DNA of 64,000 bases, taken from contig NZ_BSFD01000010.1 of NCBI RefSeq assembly GCF_027922165.1, positions 62,001-126,000 on the forward strand, written 5' to 3'. Under the pieces are notes generated by a model that was not told the origin of the DNA, did not search any database, and saw nothing but the letters and a program-made list of their open reading frames with translations. Positions within the stretch are counted from its first letter, which is position 1; each line of letters begins with the position of its first letter. The DNA comes from Brevundimonas intermedia (GTDB taxonomy: Bacteria; Pseudomonadota; Alphaproteobacteria; Caulobacterales; Caulobacteraceae). Below, in pieces: positions 42,115-51,609 of the stretch. The translations under genes and the position numbers were made by a program.

Positions 42115-42272
42115 TGTCCGGGCCGGCACCCATCGACTGCCCGCGCTGCGGATCCAAGTCGCTGAACCCAATCACGCTGGTTTGCAGCTGCTCGGCCGAG
42201 TTCAACCCGCAGGGATACGCCTTCTGGCGCGCCCTCCCCACCCACCTTGCCTTGAGGACGATCCGGTCATGA
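42114..42272 (+). CDS. 52-aa zinc-ribbon protein
   Basis: ATG 42114 overlaps the previous stop and the frame ends in the next ATG. It contains CPRCGS and VCSCSAEF, a four-cysteine zinc ribbon, then NPQGYAFWRAL. Probably nucleic-acid or protein binding. Confidence 0.6.
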   Translation: MSGPAPIDCPRCGSKSLNPITLVCSCSAEFNPQGYAFWRALPTHLALRTIRS

Positions 42273-42475
42273 CCACAGACAACACTATTCATCTTCGCCA
42301 TTTCGCGGTCCGTCGCTCAGGCGGCGGCATGACCGTCACAGGCAAGGACACCGCCGGCATTGAGCAGAAGTTCACGGAGGTCGTTCAAATCTACAGCGAC
42401 GAAAACAACCACTACGGCGGAAGGCCCTTCTTCTTCGCCACGAAGGGCGGCCATCGCGTCGAGCTTGGGGCCTGA
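42269..42475 (+). CDS. Small early hypothetical protein
   Basis: 68 aa: IHLRHFAVRRSGGGMTVTGK, EQKFTEVVQIYSDENNHYGG, FFFATKGGHRVELGA. A compact beta-rich protein. Coupled to both neighbours. No family recognised. Confidence 0.6.
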   Translation: MTTDNTIHLRHFAVRRSGGGMTVTGKDTAGIEQKFTEVVQIYSDENNHYGGRPFFFATKGGHRVELGA

Positions 42476-42476
42476 C

Positions 42477-42761
42477 GTGGCGTTCGATGCTCCTGACGTT
42501 GGCTTTGACGCCTCGCCCGACGTCCTGACGGCCACAGCCCAAGGTCGGCTGCGCACCATCATCGAGCGCCTGGAGCGCCTCGAGGAGGACAAGCAGGCCG
42601 TCATGACCGACATGAAGGAGGTCTTCGCTGAGGCCAAGGGCGAGGGCTACGACGTCAAGATCCTGCGCAAGGTCATCCGCATCCGCAAGCAGGACAAGGC
42701 GAAGCGTCAGGAAGAGGACGCGATCCTCGATCTCTACCTCTCCGCCCTGGGAGAGGTCTGA
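42477..42761 (+). CDS. gapR: GapR-family nucleoid protein (DUF2312)
   Basis: 94 aa from GTG 42477. It matches the remembered Caulobacter GapR along most of its length: TATAQGRLRTIIERLERLEE, then EVFAEAKGEGYDVKILRKVI and IRKQDKAKRQEEDAILDLYL. GapR is a coiled-coil tetramer that encircles overtwisted DNA and supports replication with topoisomerases. The phage copy is in the early operon and may aid phage DNA replication or act on the host version. Confidence 0.88.
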   Translation: MAFDAPDVGFDASPDVLTATAQGRLRTIIERLERLEEDKQAVMTDMKEVFAEAKGEGYDVKILRKVIRIRKQDKAKRQEEDAILDLYLSALGEV

Positions 42762-42763
42762 TC

Positions 42764-43021
42764 ATGGCCTGCACCTGCCTCGACGACTTTGACGCCAAGC
42801 TGGTCGACCACAACACGCGGATCGTTCGGACCTTCGTCCTGCGGCCTACCGCCCTCGAGTTTCCCAAGATCGCGGTCGAGAAGATCAACCCTCGCAACCG
42901 CGCAATCGCGACCGCTGTCCCGACCTACTGCCCATTCTGCGGCACGGCCTACGCCCTCGACGGGGGCAAGGTCGAGGTTGCCGGACAGCCCGCAATCGAC
43001 CCGGAGCAAGAAGCCCCATGA
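42764..43021 (+). CDS. Small early protein with zinc-ribbon end
   Basis: 85 aa: ACTCLDDFDAKLVDHNTRIV at the start and YCPFCGTAYALDGGK near the end. One Cys pair at each end could form a zinc site. No family recognised. Confidence 0.6.
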   Translation: MACTCLDDFDAKLVDHNTRIVRTFVLRPTALEFPKIAVEKINPRNRAIATAVPTYCPFCGTAYALDGGKVEVAGQPAIDPEQEAP

Positions 43022-43254
43022 CCCACAACATCATCCGCAGCGAGGCGGGACGCCCGCTGCCCCACGTCCAGATCCGCACCGGCTACGGCCGCCGGCGTCG
43101 GCGCGCCGCCGGCAAGCAAATCTTCACCGCACACCTGGCGGCCGCCGGTATTGGCATCGCGGCAGGCCTGGCGGACGTCGCAATCGGACAGCCGTTCTGC
43201 ATCGTCCTGATCGGGGTGGCCTATGGCGCCTGGTGCTTCTGGCCCAGCCGCTGA
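43018..43254 (+). CDS. Small membrane protein of the early operon
   Basis: 78 aa. A basic N-terminus (TGYGRRRRRAAGK) is followed by one or two hydrophobic helices (AAAGIGIAAGLADVAIG, FCIVLIGVAYGAWCFW). Inner membrane; positive-inside rule puts the Arg cluster in the cytoplasm. Confidence 0.6.
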   Translation: MTHNIIRSEAGRPLPHVQIRTGYGRRRRRAAGKQIFTAHLAAAGIGIAAGLADVAIGQPFCIVLIGVAYGAWCFWPSR

Positions 43255-43340
43255 TGCGCCGTCGCCCTGTCCTGCTGACCTTCGTTCTCGCCTACTGCGC
43301 CGCGATCGCCGTGGTGCTCATCCTTCAACTGCAGAGGTAG
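43254..43340 (+). CDS. 28-aa single-helix membrane peptide
   Basis: ATG 43254 overlaps the previous stop. MRRRPVLLTF then a hydrophobic helix to LILQLQR. It could pair with the preceding membrane protein. Confidence 0.5.
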   Translation: MRRRPVLLTFVLAYCAAIAVVLILQLQR

Positions 43341-43343
43341 ACC

Positions 43344-43742
43344 ATGTCCGACTTACCCGACCCCTTCGACGTCGCGCTCGGCGCGCGTATCCGTAAACGG
43401 CGCGAGGCGCTGAAGGTCACTCAGGCCCAGCTCGCGGCCGCCGCAGAGGTGACGTTCCAGCAGATCCAGAAGTACGAGCGCGGCGTGAACCGCGTCAGCG
43501 CGGCGAGGCTCGCCCTGATCGCAGCCTTCCTTCAAGCGCACCCGGCCGACTTCTATGGTTACGCCGATCAGGCGGCGGACGCCGGCGACCCGCTGAGCCA
43601 GCTCCGCCGCACCCATGACGGACTCGAGCTGGCCGACAGCTTCGTCAAGATGTCCGAGGATCACCGCCGTTCGTTGATCAGCATCGTTCGCGCCATGACC
43701 GGCCCCTCGGCCGGCGACCTGGCTCGGATGGCGGCCGCCTGA
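43344..43742 (+). CDS. XRE-family transcriptional regulator
   Basis: 132 aa with a clear HTH at residues ~9-65 (IRKRREALKVTQAQLAAAAE, FQQIQKYERGVNRVSAARLA) and a C-terminal helix (SEDHRRSLISIVRAMTG). It resembles the small XRE regulators common in Caulobacterales. In the middle of the early operon it may switch expression between early steps. Confidence 0.8.
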   Translation: MSDLPDPFDVALGARIRKRREALKVTQAQLAAAAEVTFQQIQKYERGVNRVSAARLALIAAFLQAHPADFYGYADQAADAGDPLSQLRRTHDGLELADSFVKMSEDHRRSLISIVRAMTGPSAGDLARMAAA

Positions 43743-44113
43743 TGCGCGCGCCGGCCGACGCCCGGATCTGCCGCGCCTGCGGGTGCTGGCAGCTTCAAGC
43801 CTGCGAGAGCGGTTGCGCCTGGTTGTCGGCCGACCGCTGCACGGCGTGCCCAGACGCGCCTTTGATCCATCCTATCCGGCCGGTTCATCTGGAGCACGCC
43901 ACGATGGAGTTGCGCGGTACCGTCAAGGACGAGACCGGGGAAGACCGTCTGCACGTCGCCCTGGAGTTCCCATCGATGGTGCTGGTCACACGCCACGACA
44001 AAGCCGGCCGGTATATCGGGCCGCGTCTGTTCGTTGGGGAGCAGGAGCTCCTCACCGGCTTCGCCTACGCCGAGGCGGCCGAGCTGCTGAACAAGCGGAG
44101 GCTGGCCGCCTGA
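43742..44113 (+). CDS. Cys-rich early protein
   Basis: 123 aa. Residues 9-37 hold seven cysteines (ICRACGCWQLQACESGCAW, DRCTACP), a zinc-binding knuckle, followed by a beta-rich domain (MELRGTVKDETGEDRLHVAL). An internal ATG before MELRG suggests that a second, shorter protein is possible. Confidence 0.6.
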   Translation: MRAPADARICRACGCWQLQACESGCAWLSADRCTACPDAPLIHPIRPVHLEHATMELRGTVKDETGEDRLHVALEFPSMVLVTRHDKAGRYIGPRLFVGEQELLTGFAYAEAAELLNKRRLAA

Positions 44114-44256
44114 TGTTTGATCCGATTCCTGAGCACCATCCGCGACTGATGGTCTGGGCCAACGCAATGCGCCGGTCCGGCGTCACGGCGAAGTACATTG
44201 CCTGGCTGTTCAACGTCGAACTCGGCGTTCTCATTGAAGCAGGGATGGAACCCTGA
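44113..44256 (+). CDS. 47-aa early protein with HTH-like helix
   Basis: ATGA-coupled at both ends. MVWANAMRRSGVTAKYIAWL then FNVELGVLIEAG looks like a short HTH of the Sigma-70 region 4 type. No family recognised. Confidence 0.55.
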   Translation: MFDPIPEHHPRLMVWANAMRRSGVTAKYIAWLFNVELGVLIEAGMEP

Positions 44257-44816
44257 TGGCCCGGCCGATGATCGACTTTGCCTGGTTGAAGAACCTGCAG
44301 GCCCGCAAGGGTCGTCAGTTGACCACGTGCGAGACTCCGGCGGGGACCGTCCATGTCGACGGCCAGCCAGACGCTTTCGTGGCCGCCCTGATACGACTGG
44401 CCGAGATCGGGCAGAAGCTCGAGGTCGCCACGGCAGCCGCTGCAACAGCGCCGGGAGCGAAGGTCCCGACGCCCAAAAGTTCCGTACCATTGATGAGGTC
44501 TCAAGCCCCGCCTTCACCACAGGATGAAGAGACCCTCACCCGCGCGCACGCAGCGTGGATTATGGCGCTGGGACAGATGCCCGACAGCGTCGAGGTAGTC
44601 ATGACCAATGAGCAGGCGCGAGCAGCACTGAAGATGGCGATTGAAGCCACCTACAGAGTTTCCGTGGACGACATCGCCCGATTGGTCGATCCGGCCGCCT
44701 ACTGCGCCGACGTTGCCATGGACGACGCCACCCGATCATGGAGCCTAGAGGAGGCGCGCGAAAAGGCGCTGCGGATCCAGAGGCTGTTTTTCGGGAGCAT
44801 CCAGCATGGCGCGTAG
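44256..44816 (+). CDS. Early hypothetical protein
   Basis: 186 aa. The N-terminus (FAWLKNLQARKGRQLTTCET, then VHVDGQPDAFVAALIRLAEI) is followed by an Ala/Pro linker and a helical C-terminal half (RAHAAWIMALGQMPDSVEVV, LEEAREKALRIQRLFFG). No family recognised. Confidence 0.6.
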   Translation: MARPMIDFAWLKNLQARKGRQLTTCETPAGTVHVDGQPDAFVAALIRLAEIGQKLEVATAAAATAPGAKVPTPKSSVPLMRSQAPPSPQDEETLTRAHAAWIMALGQMPDSVEVVMTNEQARAALKMAIEATYRVSVDDIARLVDPAAYCADVAMDDATRSWSLEEAREKALRIQRLFFGSIQHGA

Positions 44817-45018
44817 GAAGTTCACCAAGACGGACGTCCGCGCCGGCTGCTTCGTCTGCAACGGCGCGGATCCACGCTGGACCGGCAAGAACGCGATGGC
44901 CCTAGCGGCTCGTCATCACGACGCCACCGGCCACAACACCTGGGCGGACCAGGTGCTGATCATCCGCTACGGCGACGCCGCCGACGCCCACCCCGATCTG
45001 TTCGAAGAGGCCGCATGA
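44806..45018 (+). CDS. Small C2H2-like zinc-finger protein
   Basis: 70 aa: CFVCNG followed by AARHHDATGHNTWAD; two Cys and following His residues have C2H2-finger spacing. Overlaps its neighbours by 11 and 4 bp. Confidence 0.65.
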   Translation: MARRKFTKTDVRAGCFVCNGADPRWTGKNAMALAARHHDATGHNTWADQVLIIRYGDAADAHPDLFEEAA

Positions 45019-45422
45019 TGCGCCTAGATCTCGCCCAGCTTTCACAGCGCCTGGTGCACGTCGTCGTCGGCGGCAAATCCCTGCGAGACCGCCGCGCGGC
45101 CGACCGCCGCCGAGCGATCTACCACAACGCTTTCGGCCTCCGCGCCGACGCCGCCTGTCTGCTGGACCAATTAGCCCAGGCGAACGGCCGGCTGGTCCAC
45201 CTCCAAGACGCCGCCCGTACTATCGGCCGTCGCGGTCAGGTTCTCGACATGCGACCGAGGCCGCCCGAGATCTGCATGATCGAGATCCGTGAACGCCTTG
45301 GGGCGGATGCGATCGAGACGGTGCGCGCTGTGAGCTGGCGCCTAACGCCGCTGGGCCGGCTGCGGACCATGCGCGCGCGCGGAACCCGTTTCACGACGGA
45401 GAAGATCGGGGCAAACGGATGA
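45015..45422 (+). CDS. Early protein with winged-helix-like C-terminus
   Basis: 135 aa. The C-terminal half (CMIEIRERLGADAIETVRAV then SWRLTPLGRLR) resembles the winged helix of OmpR-type regulators. The N-terminal half is Arg-rich and helical. It may be a DNA-binding co-regulator of int or xis. Confidence 0.6.
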   Translation: MMRLDLAQLSQRLVHVVVGGKSLRDRRAADRRRAIYHNAFGLRADAACLLDQLAQANGRLVHLQDAARTIGRRGQVLDMRPRPPEICMIEIRERLGADAIETVRAVSWRLTPLGRLRTMRARGTRFTTEKIGANG

Positions 45423-45907
45423 CTGCGCGTCGCCGCGACCGCTCTATTGATCGACCGCTCCCCTCGGATTGGTCAGATGATGATCCCATGACCCTACCAG
45501 AAATTGTGGCGGTGTTTTCCGGCGTCTATCCCTGCGCGGTGTCCACCCTGCGCCTCGAGATCGGACGTGAGCGCTTGACGGCCTCCTATGTCGGCGGCGC
45601 CTATTACGTCACCCCAGCGAATCTCAAGGCTCTGTTTGCATGCCCCGTCCCTCGAAAGGCCCGCGCCTCTATCTTCGAAAAGGCAGGCGGCGGCCCGACG
45701 GCGTCACCATCCCCGATACCTACTGCATCCGAGACGGCACGGTCGAAATCGGCACAGGCTGCGGCCCTGATCGCCGTGAGGGCCCTGGCGGGGCGGACGA
45801 GCAACTCGCCCTCTACATCCTCCAAAAGAACGCCAGTGCTGTCGAGCAACCCACCGACCGGGAGGTCGAACGACGCCGCAAGAGTGATCCAGATCAGGTC
45901 TACGTAG
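45419..45907 (+). CDS. Excisionase-like DNA-binding protein overlapping int
   Basis: 162 aa (an internal ATG at 45488 gives MTLPEIVAVFSGVYPCAVST). Residues ~25-65 form an HTH-like unit (STLRLEIGRERLTASYVGGA, YVTPANLKALF) as in small proteins found directly before tyrosine integrases. The C-terminal ~90 residues are Ser/Thr/Pro-rich and are read from the same DNA as the integrase N-terminus, a 268-bp overlap. Confidence 0.55.
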   Translation: MTARRRDRSIDRPLPSDWSDDDPMTLPEIVAVFSGVYPCAVSTLRLEIGRERLTASYVGGAYYVTPANLKALFACPVPRKARASIFEKAGGGPTASPSPIPTASETARSKSAQAAALIAVRALAGRTSNSPSTSSKRTPVLSSNPPTGRSNDAARVIQIRST

Positions 45908-46878
45908 CGGAGGTCCTGGCCGAATACGCGGCCGGTCCCGCCACACGCCTATCCAATCCGGCCAAGGAGGCGAGCTTCATCGCCACCCTGCTCCCCAGGT
46001 GGGAAGGCAGGGTGTTGTCCGATGTGCGTCGATCGAGCACCGAGGCGTATGTCGAGACGCGGATCCTGGACCCGATCAAATCCTACACAAAGGATCCGGC
46101 GAACGCGCCGCGCGTCAGCGACCAGACAGCGAGGCGCGAACTGGAGTGCCTATCGACGGCGATCGGGAAGTGGCACGAGGAGCATCATCTCCGCGTCGTT
46201 CCAAAGGTCGTCCTGCCTGCGAAATCGGAATCGCCCCGCGACGCCTTGAGCAGACGCGAGGCCGCTCGGCTGCTCTGGGCCTCCATGGGCTGGCGCTGGG
46301 ATGAAAAGGTGACGAACCCAAGGACGGGAGCGCCCGGACGGTGGGTGAGGCCGTCGACCAACGCGCGGACCAATCGGATGCACCTGCGCCGGTTCATCCT
46401 GATCTCTCTGTACACCGGCTCGCGCTCGGGCGTGACGGCCGCCGCACTATGGGAAGAGAGCCCGGCGCATCCCTGGGCGAACGTAGACGCCGGCGTCATG
46501 TACCGGCGCGCTCGAGGCCAGCGCGATAAGCGAACCAAGCGCCGCCCCGTCGTGAAATTTCCGAAGCGCCTGCAGGCCCACATGGAAAGGTGGCGACGCC
46601 TCGACGAAAAGGCGGGCGTCACCGCCGTCATCCACTTCGGCGGCGAGCCGGTGTTGCGGGTCAAAAAGAGCTTCGCCAGCTGCGTCAGCGACGCCGGGCT
46701 CGATAAGGGCGTGTCACCGCATTATCTGCGCCACACCTGCGCGACCTGGTTGATGGAGCGCAACGTCGATACCTGGGACGCCGCCGGCTTCCTCGGCATG
46801 TCGCCCACGACCCTGCTGAAGCACTACGGCCACCATCGGCCGGACTATCAGAACGACGTCGCCGACAAGTTTGGGTGA
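45640..46878 (+). CDS. int: Tyrosine integrase of the prophage
   Basis: 412 aa. The N-terminus (KGPRLYLRKGRRRPDG, TYCIRDGTVEIGTGCG) and the core-binding and catalytic domains are intact. Catalytic residues seen: Arg in LYTGSRSGVTAAALW, the HxxR box in SPHYLRHTCATW, and Tyr in LLKHYGHHRPDY near the end. It ends 53 bp before attR. It recombines attP with the 3' half of tRNA-Val. Confidence 0.93.
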   Translation: MPRPSKGPRLYLRKGRRRPDGVTIPDTYCIRDGTVEIGTGCGPDRREGPGGADEQLALYILQKNASAVEQPTDREVERRRKSDPDQVYVAEVLAEYAAGPATRLSNPAKEASFIATLLPRWEGRVLSDVRRSSTEAYVETRILDPIKSYTKDPANAPRVSDQTARRELECLSTAIGKWHEEHHLRVVPKVVLPAKSESPRDALSRREAARLLWASMGWRWDEKVTNPRTGAPGRWVRPSTNARTNRMHLRRFILISLYTGSRSGVTAAALWEESPAHPWANVDAGVMYRRARGQRDKRTKRRPVVKFPKRLQAHMERWRRLDEKAGVTAVIHFGGEPVLRVKKSFASCVSDAGLDKGVSPHYLRHTCATWLMERNVDTWDAAGFLGMSPTTLLKHYGHHRPDYQNDVADKFG

Positions 46879-46881
46879 CGG

Positions 46882-46908
46882 TTTCTGGGAACATTTCTGG
46901 GAAATAGC
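46882..46908. promoter_or_regulatory. Candidate integrase arm-type sites, right end
   Basis: TTTCTGGGAA (46882-46891) is followed at once by TTTCTGGGAAATAGC (46894-46908), a direct repeat between int and attR. The second copy matches the left-end site at 8092. Confidence 0.5.
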
Positions 46909-46931
46909 CGCACAGCATTCCCCAGAAAGCC

Positions 46932-46986
46932 CGGAAACGGTGGTAGGCGGCGACGGGTTCGAACCGCCGACCCTCTCGGTGTAAAC
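46932..46986. repeat. attR: right 55-bp copy inside the restored tRNA-Val
   Basis: Identical to 7954-8008. It covers the tRNA from the anticodon loop to CCA, so the phage copy rebuilds a complete tRNA gene after integration. Confidence 0.93.
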
Positions 46987-47017
46987 GAGATGCTCTGACC
47001 AGCTGAGCTAGCCGCCC
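46941..47017 (-). tRNA. tRNA-Val (anticodon UAC)
   Basis: A 77-nt gene including encoded CCA. Acceptor GGGCGGC pairs with GCCGCCT, D-arm GCTCAGCTGGTCAGAGC, anticodon stem TCTCG/CGAGA with loop TTTACAC (anticodon at 46981-46983), and T-arm GTTCGAACC. It is the integration target of the prophage. Confidence 0.95.
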
Positions 47018-47049
47018 TTGAACCGAAGCGGGCTTATGCCCTGCGGCCG

Positions 47050-47325
47050 TCAGCCGTTCAAGGCGCTTTTCAGACCCTCGCCGGGGCGAAAGCGCGCGGT
47101 GCGAGAAGCGGCGCGGGCTATGGCCTCGCCCGTCTGGGGGTTGCGGGCCACCCCGGCCTTGCGATCCACCGGGCTGAAACTGCCGAAGCCGATCAGCTTG
47201 ACGTCTCGCCCCTGGGTCAGGGCCTCCACCACGCCCTCAGTGAAGGCTTCGAGGGCCGTCTTGGCCTGATCGCGGCTGATGTTCGCGGCCACGGCCATGC
47301 GGCCGATAAGTTCGGCTTTTGTCAT
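47050..47325 (-). CDS. DNA-binding protein HU
   Basis: The 91-aa HU/IHF-fold protein starts MTKAELIGRMAVAANISRDQ, with the DNA-arm region KLIGFGSFSPVDRKAGVARN and PQTGEAIARAASRTARFRPG. It bends DNA as a dimer in the nucleoid. ATG 47325 is chosen, as the longer frame would cross the lon terminator. It lies downstream of lon, as in many Proteobacteria. Confidence 0.95.
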   Translation of the reverse strand: MTKAELIGRMAVAANISRDQAKTALEAFTEGVVEALTQGRDVKLIGFGSFSPVDRKAGVARNPQTGEAIARAASRTARFRPGEGLKSALNG

Positions 47326-47382
47326 GTCGTTCTCCCCTTGACCGTCAGTAAACGGCGGATTGGCGCTCGCGTCAAAAGCGAA

Positions 47383-47412
47383 AACGCCGCCGACACGAAT
47401 GTCGGCGGCGTT
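47383..47412 (-). terminator. Rho-independent terminator of lon
   Basis: AACGCCGCCGAC-N6-GTCGGCGGCGTT, a 12-bp perfect stem, followed on the minus strand by TTTTCGCTTTT. It lies 23 bp after the lon stop and before HU. Confidence 0.85.
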
Positions 47413-47435
47413 AAGCATTCGACTTAAGTCGCGGC

Positions 47436-49832
<2,397 letters not shown>

Positions 49833-49941
49833 GGATGCGTACTCCTGGGCCATTGATGATCGCCGGCCCGCCGCCACGGTCGCCCGGGCAAGAGGCCCGA
49901 CCGGCGCATGACGGCCCGTCGATTCCGACGGCGTTCGGATG

Positions 49942-49972
49942 AGTATGTGGTTTGAAACCGCCCCGGTTCAAG
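49942..49972 (-). promoter_or_regulatory. Probable heat-shock (sigma-32) promoter of lon
   Basis: On the minus strand CTTGAA, a 16-bp spacer and CCACATACT fit the sigma-32 pattern CTTGAA ... CCCCATNT reasonably well, 110 bp before the lon start. Heat induction of lon is established in other bacteria. Confidence 0.5.
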
Positions 49973-50013
49973 CGTGACGGCGGAACCGCCCACATCTGCG
50001 TGGTTGAAACGCC

Positions 50014-50658
50014 TCACCCTTCCTTCGCCGTCCCCTCCACCAGGGGCACGAACCGCACCTCCGTCAGGCTCTCGCGGTGGAACGACCCGTCGCCCTGTCC
50101 GACATAGCGGTGCAGCATCTGCACCGAGGTCCGGCCCACCGGCGCGACCAGCACGCCGTTCGGCTTCAGCTGTTTCAACAGTTCGGTCGGCTCGCCGGGC
50201 GAGGCCGCCGTCACCATGATCCGGTCGAAGGGCGCCTGTTCGACCCAGCCCAAACCGCCGTCGCCGTGTCTGGTGATGACATTGTCGATCTCCAGCGTGC
50301 GCAGCTTGGCCTCGGCCTCGACCAGCAGGCTGCGATACCGCTCCACCGAATAGACATAGCGCGCCAGCCGGCTCAGCACCGCGCACTGGTATCCGCTGCC
50401 GGTGCCGATCTCCAGCACCCGGTGGCGGGGCTGGACGTCCAGGGCCTGGGTCATCAGGCCGACGATATAGGGCTGGCTGATGGTCTGGGCGCAGTCGATG
50501 GGCAGGGCCTGGTCTTCCCAGGCCTGATCCAGGAATTTCTCGTGCACGAAGACCGCGCGGTCGATGCTCTCCATCGCGCCCAGCACGCGGGGGTCCGTCA
50601 CCCCCTGCTGGCGCAGCGACAGGATCAGCCGTCCGGCGCGGTCGTCGTGCAGGTTCAT
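50014..50658 (-). CDS. pcm: Protein-L-isoaspartate O-methyltransferase
   Basis: The 214-aa SAM-dependent repair enzyme methylates isoaspartate residues in aged proteins. Motifs are ALPIDCAQTISQPYIVGLMT, VLEIGTGSGYQCAVLSRLA (SAM loop) and YSVERYRSLL. It overlaps surE by 4 bp, a common stress-survival pairing. Confidence 0.93.
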   Translation of the reverse strand: MNLHDDRAGRLILSLRQQGVTDPRVLGAMESIDRAVFVHEKFLDQAWEDQALPIDCAQTISQPYIVGLMTQALDVQPRHRVLEIGTGSGYQCAVLSRLARYVYSVERYRSLLVEAEAKLRTLEIDNVITRHGDGGLGWVEQAPFDRIMVTAASPGEPTELLKQLKPNGVLVAPVGRTSVQMLHRYVGQGDGSFHRESLTEVRFVPLVEGTAKEG

Positions 50659-51449
50659 GCGGCCTTCACCACCGCCTTGGGCGGCGCCCCGCCCAGCACC
50701 TTCTTCAGGTCATGGACGCTGGCCATATGGGTCAGGTCGATGTGCAGCGGCGTGACCGAGATCCGCCCCGCCTCGATGGCCCTCAGGTCGGTGCCCTCGG
50801 CATGCTCCTGCTTCTCGCCGCGGAAGCTCATCCAGTAGTAGTCCCGCCCGCGCAGGTCGGTGCGCCGCACCGCATGCATCTCGCCCACGTCGCGGAAGCC
50901 CTGGGTCGTCACCTCGATCTGCTCGACCCGTTCGGGCGGCAGATTAGGGAAGTTCAGGTTCATCACCACCCCATTGGCCCATTTCTGGTCCAGCAGCTTG
51001 GTGATGATCGCCGGCGCAAAGGCCTCGGCTGTCTCCCAATGGGCGACCACCTCGTCGTGGAACCGCTCCAGGCTCTGGCTCAGGGCGATGGAGCGGATGC
51101 CGAAGGCCATGCCCTGCAGGGCGCCCGCCACCGTGCCGGAATAGCTGACGTCCTCGCCGATATTATGCCCCCGGTTCACGCCGGACAGCACCAGGTCCGG
51201 CCGCTCCGGCATCAGGTCATTGACCGCCAGGATGACGCAGTCGGTCGGCGTCCCCGTCACCGCGAACCGTTTCTCGCCCAGCTTATGCACCCGCAGCGGC
51301 TCGCTCAGGGTGATCCCCCGCCCCTTGGCCGACTGTTCGACGGCGGGCGCACACACCCAGATGTCGTCGCTCAGCGTCCGCGCGATCCGCTCAAGGGATT
51401 CAAGACCTTCTGCCTCGATTCCGTCGTCGTTTGTCAGGAGGATCCTCAT
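50655..51449 (-). CDS. surE: 5'/3'-nucleotidase SurE
   Basis: 264 aa. The metal-binding start ILLTNDDGIEAEGL, then ESGVNRGHNIGEDVSYSGTV-like SGVNRGHNIGEDV and VMNLNFPNLP are SurE hallmarks. It removes phosphate from nucleoside monophosphates and acts in stationary phase. It sits between serS and pcm. Confidence 0.94.
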   Translation of the reverse strand: MRILLTNDDGIEAEGLESLERIARTLSDDIWVCAPAVEQSAKGRGITLSEPLRVHKLGEKRFAVTGTPTDCVILAVNDLMPERPDLVLSGVNRGHNIGEDVSYSGTVAGALQGMAFGIRSIALSQSLERFHDEVVAHWETAEAFAPAIITKLLDQKWANGVVMNLNFPNLPPERVEQIEVTTQGFRDVGEMHAVRRTDLRGRDYYWMSFRGEKQEHAEGTDLRAIEAGRISVTPLHIDLTHMASVHDLKKVLGGAPPKAVVKAA

Positions 51450-51461
51450 GCCACAACGCTC

Positions 51462-51607
51462 CCTTCTCCCGTTGGGAGAAGGTGGCCCGCAGGGCCGGAT
51501 GAGGGACCGCCGGTGGGCCAGTCCGCACCACCGTGCCCCTCACCCTTTCGCGCAAGGACGACGGCTTGCGCCGCCGTGCGCTCAAGCCCTCTCCCGATGG
51601 GAGAGGG
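51462..51607. repeat. Structured intergenic repeat between serS and surE
   Basis: Hairpin CCTTCTCCC-GTT-GGGAGAAGG (51462-51482) and hairpin CCCTCTCCC-GAT-GGGAGAGGG (51587-51607) bracket about 100 bp of GC-rich sequence with further short palindromes. Elements of this kind are scattered in alphaproteobacterial genomes. It may act as a processing or attenuation signal within serS-surE-pcm. Confidence 0.65.
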
Positions 51608-51609
51608 GC

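Larger units (their letters stand above)
7954..46986. mobile_element. P2-type prophage integrated in tRNA-Val(UAC)
   Basis: A 39-kb element bounded by a 55-bp perfect direct repeat (7954-8008 and 46932-46986), whose right copy completes a tRNA-Val gene. It carries an integrase at one end and ogr at the other, the P2 topology. A full P2-like structural set is present: terminase, portal, scaffold, capsid, head completion, sheath, tube, tape measure, baseplate, fibres and lysis genes. No structural gene looks broken, so the prophage may be inducible. The 32.5-46.9 kb part is unrelated to P2 and has plasmid-like partition and toxin-antitoxin genes. Confidence 0.95.
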
